Below, piece by piece: positions 8,985-18,529 of a DNA stretch of 64,000 nucleotides. The position numbers and the translations under genes are program-made. The notes beneath the pieces were generated by a model. It had not been told where the DNA came from and searched no databases. It saw nothing but the letters and a program-made list of their open reading frames with translations. The stretch's first letter is position 1; every line of letters starts with the position of its first letter. Origin of the DNA: Corynebacterium sp. P4-C1 (lineage in GTDB: Bacteria > Actinomycetota > Actinomycetes > Mycobacteriales > Mycobacteriaceae); the NCBI RefSeq assembly GCF_030503595.1, contig NZ_CP129966.1:2232001-2296000 (forward strand), given 5' to 3'.

Positions 8985-10421
8985 GTGACTGCCGCAGCAG
9001 AAGAAGAAGCGCACGTCCCGACTGGGGCGTTCTTCGCCAGTGAGAATCCCGACGACCCACTGACCGCCGCGGGAACCGGGTTCCGCCGGAACCAGCACGC
9101 CATCTTCGGGAAATACGCCCACCAGAATGAGTTCCTCGGGTCCCGCGATGTGGACGAGGAAGTGACAGCTGTCAGCATCGCCACCGGCCTGACGCCCCGT
9201 GACGTGAAGGAAGGCATGTTCGCCTACATGAGCCTCCAGCAGCTTCCCCGCCTCCGTGCCCTCCAAGACGAGAACCACCGGTTGGACGTGAGACGGCTCG
9301 CCGCCATCGAGAAAGCCGTGAACCGTCTGGGCAATGACGTGGAGGAGGAAGACTACGGGCAGATCGACGAGCTCCTCGTCGGTCTGTTCACGCCCGACTA
9401 CCCAAACCAGCAGCTGCCAACGCCGTACATGGTGACGCTGAGACTCAACCAGCTTCTGGCCACACTCGACTGCTCGGTGTCGTTCGACGCGGACAAAAAG
9501 AAGAGGCGGTCGGAAGGCCCGCCCGGGATCGGCCATGTTGAGTTCCACCCTGATCCCTCCGGCGTCGGATTGGCCGCTCTGACCCTGTCCGCGGATAATG
9601 CCTCGATGGCAGCCGCCAGAGCGTCCATCGCCGCTACGGCCCGCAAGCACGACCTCTCGGATTCGGATGCCGCCCTTAAACTCATCTGCGGCCGCCTGAC
9701 TCCTGAGCTTCCCGCGACGATCTTCGCCTACGCACCCAAAAACGCAGACGGTTCCGTCGATGTCACTAGGCCGGTCTTCATTCCTGGCTTCGGCTGGTCG
9801 GGTGCAGTGGGCACCGAGATGTTCCACTCCTTCAGCCTCAACGTGGTCGACCTCGACGCGGCCGCTACCTGCACCGTCGCCGGGTATGTCGCGCCAGACG
9901 CCGTCAAGGCATTCGTCCGCAGCCGCGACGGTACTTGCATCTACCCGGGCTGCGACCGCAGTGCGTGGACGTGCCAGCTCGACCACCGCATCCCGTTCGA
10001 CGAGGGTGGGCTGACCAGCGCCGACAATCTCTTCTGCCTCTGCCAGCACCACCACAACATGAAGACCGACCGCCTGGCCTTCTATGTTCCCGATCCGGTC
10101 ACGGGTGAGATCGTCTGGCTGTTCGCCAACGGCACCTATGCCCGCGTAGAGCCGGACAGCGTGCTGGAAGGCCAGATAACTCCGACGAATCCGAAGTGGT
10201 CGCGCACCCTGGATGACGTGAAGCGGTTGAAGCGCAAAAATGCCCGGTTTTTCGCCAAGTGCCACCGTGTCCTGGACGATTTCGAGGAGGATTTCGACTA
10301 CGAGGCCTGCATCGGCAAGCTGCAGGAGCTGGAGAGGGAATACGAGCTCCGTTTCCCCTTCCACCCTGAGCCGCCGCCGGGACCGTACGACCCGGAATTC
10401 GAGCCGCCGCCCGAAGACTAG
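8985..10421 (+). CDS. DUF222-HNH endonuclease-like protein (13E12 repeat type)
   Basis: 478 residues from the GTG at 8985, which has AGAAAGGAG 6-7 bases upstream; longer in-frame starts lack such a site. The N-terminal two thirds are the helical DUF222 region. The C-terminal HNH domain spans about residues 311-365: two Cys (CIYPGC), the catalytic LDHRIP pair, Asn in SADNLFCLC and a final His in HHHNMKTDR. All metal and general-base positions are intact. Such genes are multicopy in corynebacteria and mycobacteria and their biological role is unknown. Its stop shares the bases CTAG with the stop of the convergent maltokinase gene. Confidence 0.88.
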   Translation: MTAAAEEEAHVPTGAFFASENPDDPLTAAGTGFRRNQHAIFGKYAHQNEFLGSRDVDEEVTAVSIATGLTPRDVKEGMFAYMSLQQLPRLRALQDENHRLDVRRLAAIEKAVNRLGNDVEEEDYGQIDELLVGLFTPDYPNQQLPTPYMVTLRLNQLLATLDCSVSFDADKKKRRSEGPPGIGHVEFHPDPSGVGLAALTLSADNASMAAARASIAATARKHDLSDSDAALKLICGRLTPELPATIFAYAPKNADGSVDVTRPVFIPGFGWSGAVGTEMFHSFSLNVVDLDAAATCTVAGYVAPDAVKAFVRSRDGTCIYPGCDRSAWTCQLDHRIPFDEGGLTSADNLFCLCQHHHNMKTDRLAFYVPDPVTGEIVWLFANGTYARVEPDSVLEGQITPTNPKWSRTLDDVKRLKRKNARFFAKCHRVLDDFEEDFDYEACIGKLQELEREYELRFPFHPEPPPGPYDPEFEPPPED

Positions 10422-11464
10422 GAGAGTTCCCGGATTGCTCGCAGCGGAATGTCCACCCAATCAGGCCGGTTGTTCGCTTCGTAGACCACCTCGTACGCGG
10501 CCTTGTCAGCGATATACGCATCCAAGACAGGGGAGCGGGAGGTGCCGTAACCGGCGAGCAGCTTATCGACGTCCGCCTTACCGCCCATCGCATGCGCGTA
10601 CCCGAAACTTCGCACCATGCCGGCCACATCCCGCAACGGATGGTCGGGGAGCCTGCGCTGTTCGAGGGGTCGGGCAGGTTCGCCCTCGAAATCAATCAGG
10701 TACCAACGATCCGCGAGAAGTGTCTGTCCCAGGTGAAGGTCGCCGTGAATGCGCTGGATGTCGACGTCCCCGTCAGGGATGCGGGAGTAGATTTCCCGCA
10801 AATTGCCCTCGAAGGGAGAAAGGGCGTCGGTCTGGGTGAGAAGCTCGTCGAGATGCGAATTGAGGGAACCCCGGATGCGGGACCCGGCAACGGTTTCCGC
10901 TCCGAATGCTTCGGCTAACGCTTCGTGCACAGTGCGGATGGCGGCACCGAGATCGTGCTCATTATCGAGACCAGGGTCGAGAGACAATTGGAAGCCGTCG
11001 CGGCCACCGGTGATGAACTCCTGCATCATCGCCAGGACTTTTCCGTCGTGGGTGAGGTACCCGCGCACGCCCGCGACATGCGGGCAGTCACCGATGGAGC
11101 TGAGCAGCTCGACGTCGGGGTTGATGCCTTCTTCGAGTTTGCGGAAAACCTTGAGCATCCAGGTGCCGTCGACCACGAGGGAGGTGTTCGACTGGTCGGC
11201 CCTCAAAGGAACGGCGGTGCCCCCAGACATATCTCCTGTGATTTCGCCGAAATTGTGGAGGTGCTCGAGATAGGACTGCGCGCCCGCCTCGGTCTCGAGG
11301 GCGTCGCGGCCGCCAGCAACTAGGACCTGGTACTGGTCGACGGCTCCGTGGTCGACCTCGAGGATCTGCCAGGTGAACGAACCAGCGGAAAGTTCCGAGA
11401 CGACCGACTGGTGGTTGATCGGCTCGGACTTGGCGCCGTAGAAACGGGTGCTTTTCAGATCCAT
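10418..11464 (-). CDS. mak: maltokinase-like protein (Mak/Pep2 family)
   Basis: 348 residues from the ATG at 11464. The kinase-fold C-terminal half carries RIHGDLHLGQTLL (catalytic Asp) and YLIDFEGEPARP (metal-binding Asp), the signature of actinobacterial maltokinases and aminoglycoside-kinase relatives. It follows the trehalose synthase gene with a 10-base gap. In this pathway TreS converts trehalose to maltose and Mak phosphorylates maltose for the GlgE route. It is shorter than mycobacterial Mak (about 450 residues), with a compact N-terminal cap. Whether a GlgE exists cannot be seen here. Confidence 0.88.
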   Translation of the reverse strand: MDLKSTRFYGAKSEPINHQSVVSELSAGSFTWQILEVDHGAVDQYQVLVAGGRDALETEAGAQSYLEHLHNFGEITGDMSGGTAVPLRADQSNTSLVVDGTWMLKVFRKLEEGINPDVELLSSIGDCPHVAGVRGYLTHDGKVLAMMQEFITGGRDGFQLSLDPGLDNEHDLGAAIRTVHEALAEAFGAETVAGSRIRGSLNSHLDELLTQTDALSPFEGNLREIYSRIPDGDVDIQRIHGDLHLGQTLLADRWYLIDFEGEPARPLEQRRLPDHPLRDVAGMVRSFGYAHAMGGKADVDKLLAGYGTSRSPVLDAYIADKAAYEVVYEANNRPDWVDIPLRAIRELS

Positions 11465-11474
11465 GCTGGAAACC

Positions 11475-13179
<1,705 letters not shown>

Positions 13180-13193
<14 letters not shown>

Positions 13194-14322
13194 GGCCCCT
13201 AACAATAGCGGTAGAGATCCGGTCGAGCGCTTCGGACAAGATCTCGGGGCTGGTCGCGAAATTCAGGCGGGCATGGTGCGCGCCGCCCGGGCCGAACGTG
13301 ACCCCTTCATTGAGGGCGACTTTCGCTTCTCGACGAATCCAGGTAGCCGGTTTTTCATCTTCGATCACAGTGCCACTGAAATCGAGGAACATGAGGTAGG
13401 TGGCCTCCGGCTTGGTGAACTGGATGCCGGGGACTGCCTCCGGGAGGTTCTCGATCAGATAATCTCGGTGGGCCTTGAGGGTTTTCAGTTGGTCATCCAG
13501 GGCTTCTTTTCCGTGGTCGTAACAGGCCTGCGCGGCGACGATGCCGAGGGTGCCGGTTCCGTCCTTCGCCACTCCGGTGAGGTTCTTCCAGGTGTCGACG
13601 TCTTTTTCATTGCTGAAGACCATCTGGGCGCACTTGAGGCCGGCGACATTCCACGCCTTCGAGGTGGCGGTGACGGTGATGCAGACATTCGCGGCGGTGT
13701 CGCTGACGCCAGCGGCGCAGTGGTGTTTTCCCTCATAAACGATGGGGGCGTGGATTTCGTCGACAAGCACCCGGGCGCCGTATTTGTCGGCGATATTGGT
13801 GATCTGGACGAGCTCCTCTTCGTCGAATGTGTAGCCCCACGGATTATTGGGCGCGGCGAGGAGAATGGATCCGGCGCCGTTCTTGAAGGCGGCCTCGATT
13901 TCCATCAGGTCCAGGCCGTCCTTTGCCCCAACCTCGACCATCTCGCGGCCGGCGGTTTCGGGAAGCTCGAGGAACGGGGGATACGAGGGGACCGGAACGA
14001 TGACGGGAGAACCCGGCTTGGTGAAGTACTGGATGCCAAGTAGCATGCCGCGCACGACATCGGCGACGGGAAAAATGTGCTCCGGATTCGGTGTCCATCC
14101 GTACTGCTCGGAATAGAACCTGCTCAGGGAGTCTCCGAGAGTGTGGTGGGCAGGGGTGTAGCCGAACATTTCTCGGTCGACCGCGTCCTGGATCGCGCTT
14201 TTCACCGGCTCGGCGGTGGGGAAATCGCTCTCGGCGACCCAGAGTGGGAGGACATCGTCCTCGAACTGGGTCCACTTGCGGGTGCCGCGGGCGCGGAGGG
14301 TCTCAAGATCTGGGAACTGCAT
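13180..14322 (-). CDS. aecD: MalY/PatB-family PLP enzyme, cystathionine beta-lyase (C-S lyase)
   Basis: 380 residues. Fold-type I PLP enzyme: [15 protein letters not shown] at the N-terminus, [16 protein letters not shown] near 160, [12 protein letters not shown] near 190 (PLP-binding Asp) and [16 protein letters not shown] near 225 with the Schiff-base lysine. It cleaves cystathionine, cysteine conjugates and aminoethylcysteine; in C. glutamicum the equivalent is AecD. Its 3' end overlaps the treS start. The gene order differs from C. glutamicum, where aecD is directly followed by brnQ. Confidence 0.9.
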
Positions 14323-14331
14323 GGCCCCAAC

Positions 14332-16149
14332 CTACGCCTTGAAGCCGAAGGCTTTGAGGCGCTTCCGGTCGGCGGCCGACGACGAGGCGGTAAGTGCGAG
14401 CAGCTCTGAATAAATTCCGCCGGAGACTGCGAGGTCGGAGGGGGTGCCAATCTCGTCGATTTTTCCGTCCTTGAGGGTGATGATGGTGTCGACATCGGCG
14501 ATCGTCGATAAGCGGTGCGCGATCATGATGGTGGTCCGGTCTTTCATCAGTTCGTCGAGACCGGCCTGGACCAATCTCTCCGACTTGGTGTCTAAGGCGG
14601 AAGTGGCTTCATCGAGGACGAGAACTGGGGCATCCTTGAGCATGGCCCGGGCGACGGCAACCCTCTGCTTTTGGCCGCCGGAAAGGCGCAGACCGCGCTC
14701 GCCGATCACGGTGTCGTAACCGTCGGTGAAACTGGAAATGAAACTGTGGGCGTTCGCGCGCTTGGCGACGTCGATGATCTCCTGTTCGGTCGCATCCGGC
14801 TTGCCGTAGGCGATGTTCTCGCGGATGGTGCCGGAAAACAGGGCGGGTTCCTGGAAGACGACGCCGACAGAGGCTCGTACGCGCTCGACATCTGCGGTGT
14901 CGATGTCCTTGCCGCAGACGGTCAGGGAACCGGTGGAGATGGGGTAGAGCCCCAAAAGGAGGTTGACCAGCGTGGATTTTCCGCCGCCGGATTCGCCGAC
15001 GAGGGCGACCGTTTCCCCGTGGCGGGCGGTGAACGTGATGTCATCGAGGATAGGTTCGCCCTCGTCGTACGCGAAGGAAACGCGGTCGAATTTGATGGTC
15101 GGCTCCGCGGCGGGCAACGGGATGACAGGGGCGGTGTCGAGCTCGGGAACATCGGCGGCTTCGGTGGCGGCGACGATCTGGGTGTTGGCAGCTTCCTCGA
15201 TCTCCTGGTCCATCACCTTGAAGTAGTCACGGGAACCGGCGATGGCGCGCTGGGCGGAATCGACGAGCCAGCTCATCATGTGGACCGGCTGCTGCGCCAT
15301 GGTGACCAGCTGGATGAGCATGACCATGTCGCCGATGGTGAAACGGCCGTTGTAGGTCTGCACGAACAGGATCATGTAGATGCCCAAAAAGACCAGGTTC
15401 ATCGCCAGTCCACGCGCGACATCCATACTGTGCCACCAGCGCGACTGGGGGCGGGTGAGGCCGACCGTCTTTCCGTAATGGTTCGCGAATGCTTGAAGCT
15501 CGCGGGATTCGGCGACGAAGGACTTCGTGACCTTGACCTGCCCGACGACCTCGGCGAAGCGGCCGTTGGCTAGGTCGATCTGCTCGTTCTTCTCGTTCTC
15601 GAATTTCTGCCAACGCTTCGATGTCAAGGCAGTCAGGCCGAGGTAGATGGGGAAGAGCGCGAGCAGGAGGAGGGTGAGGGGCCAGTAGAAGAATGCGGTG
15701 ATGCCCAGGATCGCCGTAACCTGCAGCAGCATCGGCAGCAAGGTGTTGGAGAAGGTCTGGACCGTCTGGGTGATGTTCATGATTGAACGGTCCAGGCGCG
15801 CGATGATCGTGCCGGTGACTTGGCCGTCGAAATAGCGCTGCGGGAGAGCCAGTAGTTTGGCGAAGTAGCGCGTGGACAGCACTTGTCGGATGCGGACGGC
15901 GACGACATCGCCGAGGTAGCCGCCGATGTTCTGCATCAGTGTGTTCGCGGAATAGGCGGCGAACAGTGCCACGGCGAGCCAGGCGACCGTGCCAAGTTTT
16001 CCGCCGTCGACGATGATGTTTGTCGCTTCACGGATGATGAACGGTGAAACGAGGTTGAGCGCCGCCGTGACGGTGGAAATGAGGATAATGCCGACGTAAT
16101 AGGGCCAGAGGGCGGATGCGCTACGGATGATTCGTACTAGTGGCTGCAC
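14332..16149 (-). CDS. ABC exporter, fused membrane and ATPase domains (multidrug/lipid type)
   Basis: 605 residues from the GTG at 16149 (TGGAG upstream). In-frame codons upstream would extend it across the divergent promoter and add a sequence unlike the family. Residues about 1-310 form six membrane helices; the ATPase domain is C-terminal with Walker A GESGGGKST, signature LSGGQKQR, Walker B LVLDEATSALD and the AHRLS switch histidine. Length and layout match homodimeric exporters of the MsbA/LmrA group. It sits 9 bases upstream of the C-S lyase gene, suggesting co-transcription. Substrate unknown. Confidence 0.92.
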   Translation of the reverse strand: MQPLVRIIRSASALWPYYVGIILISTVTAALNLVSPFIIREATNIIVDGGKLGTVAWLAVALFAAYSANTLMQNIGGYLGDVVAVRIRQVLSTRYFAKLLALPQRYFDGQVTGTIIARLDRSIMNITQTVQTFSNTLLPMLLQVTAILGITAFFYWPLTLLLLALFPIYLGLTALTSKRWQKFENEKNEQIDLANGRFAEVVGQVKVTKSFVAESRELQAFANHYGKTVGLTRPQSRWWHSMDVARGLAMNLVFLGIYMILFVQTYNGRFTIGDMVMLIQLVTMAQQPVHMMSWLVDSAQRAIAGSRDYFKVMDQEIEEAANTQIVAATEAADVPELDTAPVIPLPAAEPTIKFDRVSFAYDEGEPILDDITFTARHGETVALVGESGGGKSTLVNLLLGLYPISTGSLTVCGKDIDTADVERVRASVGVVFQEPALFSGTIRENIAYGKPDATEQEIIDVAKRANAHSFISSFTDGYDTVIGERGLRLSGGQKQRVAVARAMLKDAPVLVLDEATSALDTKSERLVQAGLDELMKDRTTIMIAHRLSTIADVDTIITLKDGKIDEIGTPSDLAVSGGIYSELLALTASSSAADRKRLKAFGFKA

Positions 16150-16198
16150 AGGCTCCACTGTAAAGTGTGTTGGAGTTTCATCGATAGGAAGGCACATC

Positions 16199-16738
16199 AT
16201 GACGCGTAGGGCTCTTGGCATTGTGGCGGCAGTTTCATCAGCGTTGATTCTGGCCGCATGCGGCGACAGCGGAGTTGTCGACCAAGAGGGAAGTTCCATC
16301 ACCCCGACCACGGGCGTGGCCACACCGACGGAGGAACCGGAATCTTTCGAGACCCACAGTGCCGAACCGCTGACCACCGACCAGATTAACGGCAAGGTCG
16401 TTGAGGATCCGGGCATGGATGTCTCCTACAAGTGGCAGGGCACTACCTACGCCCCGAACGGCGGCACCGTGGTCACTGTCGCGGTAATGAACCACTCCGA
16501 CAACATCATGCCGCCGGAGGCTCTCGGCGAACCTGAGCTGAAGTACAAGGGCGGCAAGGAGAAAGCCAGCCGCATGAGCGCGGAAGAGGCCGGTATCGAG
16601 ACCGACGGGCTCGATCTCCCGCTGGGCAAGGGGGCGACAATGAATGTGCAGTACGCATTCGATGTCAGCTCGGGCAATCTTTCCGACGCGACGTTCAAGA
16701 TCGGCAACGTCGTCTTTGAAGGGAACCTGAACAACTAG
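16199..16738 (+). CDS. lipoprotein of unknown function
   Basis: 179 residues. ATG at 16199 with AGGAAGG upstream. Residues 1-22 are a signal peptide ending in a lipobox LAAC, then a Ser/Thr/Pro-rich linker. The rest is a probable beta-sandwich with TVVTVAVMNHSDNIMPPEAL, similar in style to DUF4352-type extracellular domains, but I do not claim a family. Divergent from the ABC exporter. Its TAG stop shares one base with the GTG of the IPP isomerase gene, so the two are likely one transcript. Confidence 0.8.
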   Translation: MTRRALGIVAAVSSALILAACGDSGVVDQEGSSITPTTGVATPTEEPESFETHSAEPLTTDQINGKVVEDPGMDVSYKWQGTTYAPNGGTVVTVAVMNHSDNIMPPEALGEPELKYKGGKEKASRMSAEEAGIETDGLDLPLGKGATMNVQYAFDVSSGNLSDATFKIGNVVFEGNLNN

Positions 16739-17250
16739 TGGATGAGCTCGTGGTGCTGTGCACCGAGGACGGCGAACAAATCGGCACTGCGCCGAAGGTT
16801 TCGGTGCACACTGCGGACACTCCGCTGCACCTCGCGTTTTCGGCATGGCTTTTCGACGGTGAGGGCAACGTTCTCCTCACCCGCCGTGCCCTGTCCAAGT
16901 TGACGTGGCCGGGCGTGTGGACGAACAGCTTCTGCGGACACCCAGGGCCGGGGGAGACGTTCGAGGAAGCGGTGGTGCGAAGGAGCCGCGAAGAACTGGG
17001 GGCCGCGGTGAAGGACATTGAGTCGGTCCTCCCCGATTTCCGCTACCGTGCGGTGGATGCTTCCGGGATCGTGGAGAATGAAGTGTGCCCGGTCTTCTTC
17101 GCCGCGCTTGACGGTGACCTGAATCCGCGGCCTGAGGAAGTCTGCGAATACCAGTGGGTGAGCATGGATGATCTGCGGGAAGCAGTGTCCCGCTGTCCAT
17201 TCATCTTCTCTCCGTGGCTGGTGGAAGAGCTAGCTCAGTTTCCGGTTTGA
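16738..17250 (+). CDS. idi: isopentenyl-diphosphate delta-isomerase, type I
   Basis: 170 residues. Interconverts IPP and DMAPP for isoprenoid synthesis. The NUDIX-like fold carries HLAFSAWLF, TNSFCGHPGPGE (active-site Cys and metal His) and RRSREELG; ENEVCPVFFA near residue 117 holds the catalytic Glu region. Full length for the bacterial family. The GTG start overlaps the lipoprotein stop. Its last 50 bases overlap the 3' end of the convergent esterase gene. Confidence 0.93.
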   Translation: MDELVVLCTEDGEQIGTAPKVSVHTADTPLHLAFSAWLFDGEGNVLLTRRALSKLTWPGVWTNSFCGHPGPGETFEEAVVRRSREELGAAVKDIESVLPDFRYRAVDASGIVENEVCPVFFAALDGDLNPRPEEVCEYQWVSMDDLREAVSRCPFIFSPWLVEELAQFPV

Positions 17251-18229
17251 GGTGTGGGTCCCCGGAGGACGCGAACTCGACCAGCCACGGAGTGAGCGGG
17301 CCGCTGAAGAGCGGGAATAGTTCGTCGCAGTGCTTTGAGTCACCGGTGAAGGTGACATTCCAGACCGTGCCGGGCGCGCGGTCGATGACCTCGCGGACAC
17401 GGTTGCGGATGATGCGGTTGGTCAGGCGGTTCCCGATGATGGGGTGCTGGAATTCCCGCTCGTGGGAGGACACGACGAGGTCGATGTCGGCCATTTCCTC
17501 CGGTGCGAGGGGGTATGGGCCCAACGCCATGTCGGTGAAATAGCGGCGGCGCAGTCGGTTGTAGGCGCGGTCGAGAGTTCTCGGGCGTGCACGGTTTAGC
17601 CAACGTCGGGTCGTGGGGATGCGAAGCGAGGATTTTCTTTGCTGGAAGCTGCCGCGGGGAAAAGCAGGGGACATGGCGACCGCGCGGCGGAAAGCGCCGC
17701 GGAAATGGTCTCTCCGCATCAACCACAGGACGATAGCGGCGCCTGCGGACTGCCCAGTGAGGGTGACATTGGTGGGGTCGCCGCCGAAGGACTCGATATT
17801 GGACTGGACCCATTCCAAGCCGAGGGCGACGTCATCGGTGGCGCGGTAGTGGTGGGGGTGGTCGTCGGGGAAAGGGACGAGACCGGGCAGCTTCTTCCGG
17901 TAATTGATGCGGACGAGAATGACGCCGTTGCGGGCGAGGTCTTCGCCGGGGGAGCCTTCGTCCTCGTGGTTGCTCATCTCGAAGCGGCCGCCGTGAATGT
18001 GGACGACGACGGGGAGATTCTCACCGGTTTTCGGGGCGACGATGGACAGGGCGGTGGTGTCCGGGGTGGGGCGTTGTGCGTCGATAAGAAGGCCCTTCGG
18101 TGCTGGTTCCGCATCGTCGAAGGGCGCCGGAATGCGCGAGTACTGAATGGAGTGGAAATAGGAGATGTCCCCGCGCGCGGTACCGATGATGGTGCCGGCA
18201 GGGCACGTCACTTCAACCGGGGAGCTCAT
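17201..18229 (-). CDS. type-B carboxylesterase-like protein, short form
   Basis: 342 residues, shorter than usual type-B carboxylesterases (about 500). It has the oxyanion-hole HIHGG at about residue 100 and the nucleophile elbow GQSAGA near residue 160, preceded by FGGDPTNVTL, all standard for the family. A histidine near the C-terminus (GDSKHCDEL) could complete the triad. Probably cytoplasmic because no signal peptide is present. The gene is convergent with idi (50-base overlap) and divergent from the micropeptide pair. Natural substrate unknown. Confidence 0.85.
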   Translation of the reverse strand: MSSPVEVTCPAGTIIGTARGDISYFHSIQYSRIPAPFDDAEPAPKGLLIDAQRPTPDTTALSIVAPKTGENLPVVVHIHGGRFEMSNHEDEGSPGEDLARNGVILVRINYRKKLPGLVPFPDDHPHHYRATDDVALGLEWVQSNIESFGGDPTNVTLTGQSAGAAIVLWLMRRDHFRGAFRRAVAMSPAFPRGSFQQRKSSLRIPTTRRWLNRARPRTLDRAYNRLRRRYFTDMALGPYPLAPEEMADIDLVVSSHEREFQHPIIGNRLTNRIIRNRVREVIDRAPGTVWNVTFTGDSKHCDELFPLFSGPLTPWLVEFASSGDPHLKPETELALPPATERR

Positions 18230-18235
18230 GGGGCC

Positions 18236-18249
18236 TAAGCTTAAGCGAC
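18236..18249 (+). promoter_or_regulatory. possible -10 box for a leaderless micropeptide mRNA
   Basis: TAAGCT at 18236-18241 lies 8 bases before the ATG at 18250, a spacing that would place the transcription start at or next to the start codon. There is no ribosome site before that ATG, which fits a leaderless message. The -35 region would lie inside the divergent esterase gene. Confidence 0.35.
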
Positions 18250-18396
18250 ATGATCGATCTCACGCAGGCGAGTCCGTGGCTGCAATTGCCGGTTGTTCTG
18301 GCGATCGCGCTTCCGTTGGCTGGGCTCGCGTCCGTCGGGCTGCTGCGGCTAGTGGACTGGCTGGCTGCCGTATTGAATGGAGGATCCCATGGCTAA
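18250..18396 (+). CDS. micropeptide 1, single-span membrane protein (48 aa)
   Basis: 48 codons: MIDLTQASPWLQ, then a hydrophobic helix (LPVVLAIALPLAGLASVGLL) at about 13-32, then an amphipathic tail ending GGSHG. No Shine-Dalgarno site, but a -10-like box 8 bases upstream fits a leaderless mRNA. Its last 8 bases overlap the next micropeptide gene. The last codons carry GGAGG, the ribosome site of that gene, so translation of the two is probably coupled. Function unknown. Confidence 0.6.
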   Translation: MIDLTQASPWLQLPVVLAIALPLAGLASVGLLRLVDWLAAVLNGGSHG

Positions 18397-18529
18397 CCCC
18401 GAAGACCTGCGCAAAGAGGACATGAAGCTGCCGAAGGCGCGCAGGAAGTACCCGCGCTCCCGTGTCACCCAGGCACTGTGGGTGCTCATCGCCCTCGTGG
18501 TGGTGATGGGGCTTATCGGGCTGTTCTAG
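18389..18529 (+). CDS. micropeptide 2, single-span membrane protein (46 aa)
   Basis: 46 codons: a charged N-terminal half rich in Lys and Arg (MANPEDLRKEDMKLPKARRK), then one hydrophobic helix (about 29-46) reaching the C-terminus. This is a tail-anchor layout with the basic part in the cytoplasm. GGAGG lies 5 bases before the ATG, the best evidence that it is real. Overlaps micropeptide 1 by 8 bases and the 3' end of convergent malQ by 17 bases. Function unknown. Confidence 0.65.
   Translation: MANPEDLRKEDMKLPKARRKYPRSRVTQALWVLIALVVVMGLIGLF

Noticed and set aside
10418-10421. Shared CTAG of convergent stop codons as a regulatory signal.
   Set aside because: CTAG is simply the overlap of two TAG stops; a similar TTAA overlap occurs at 37194-37197.
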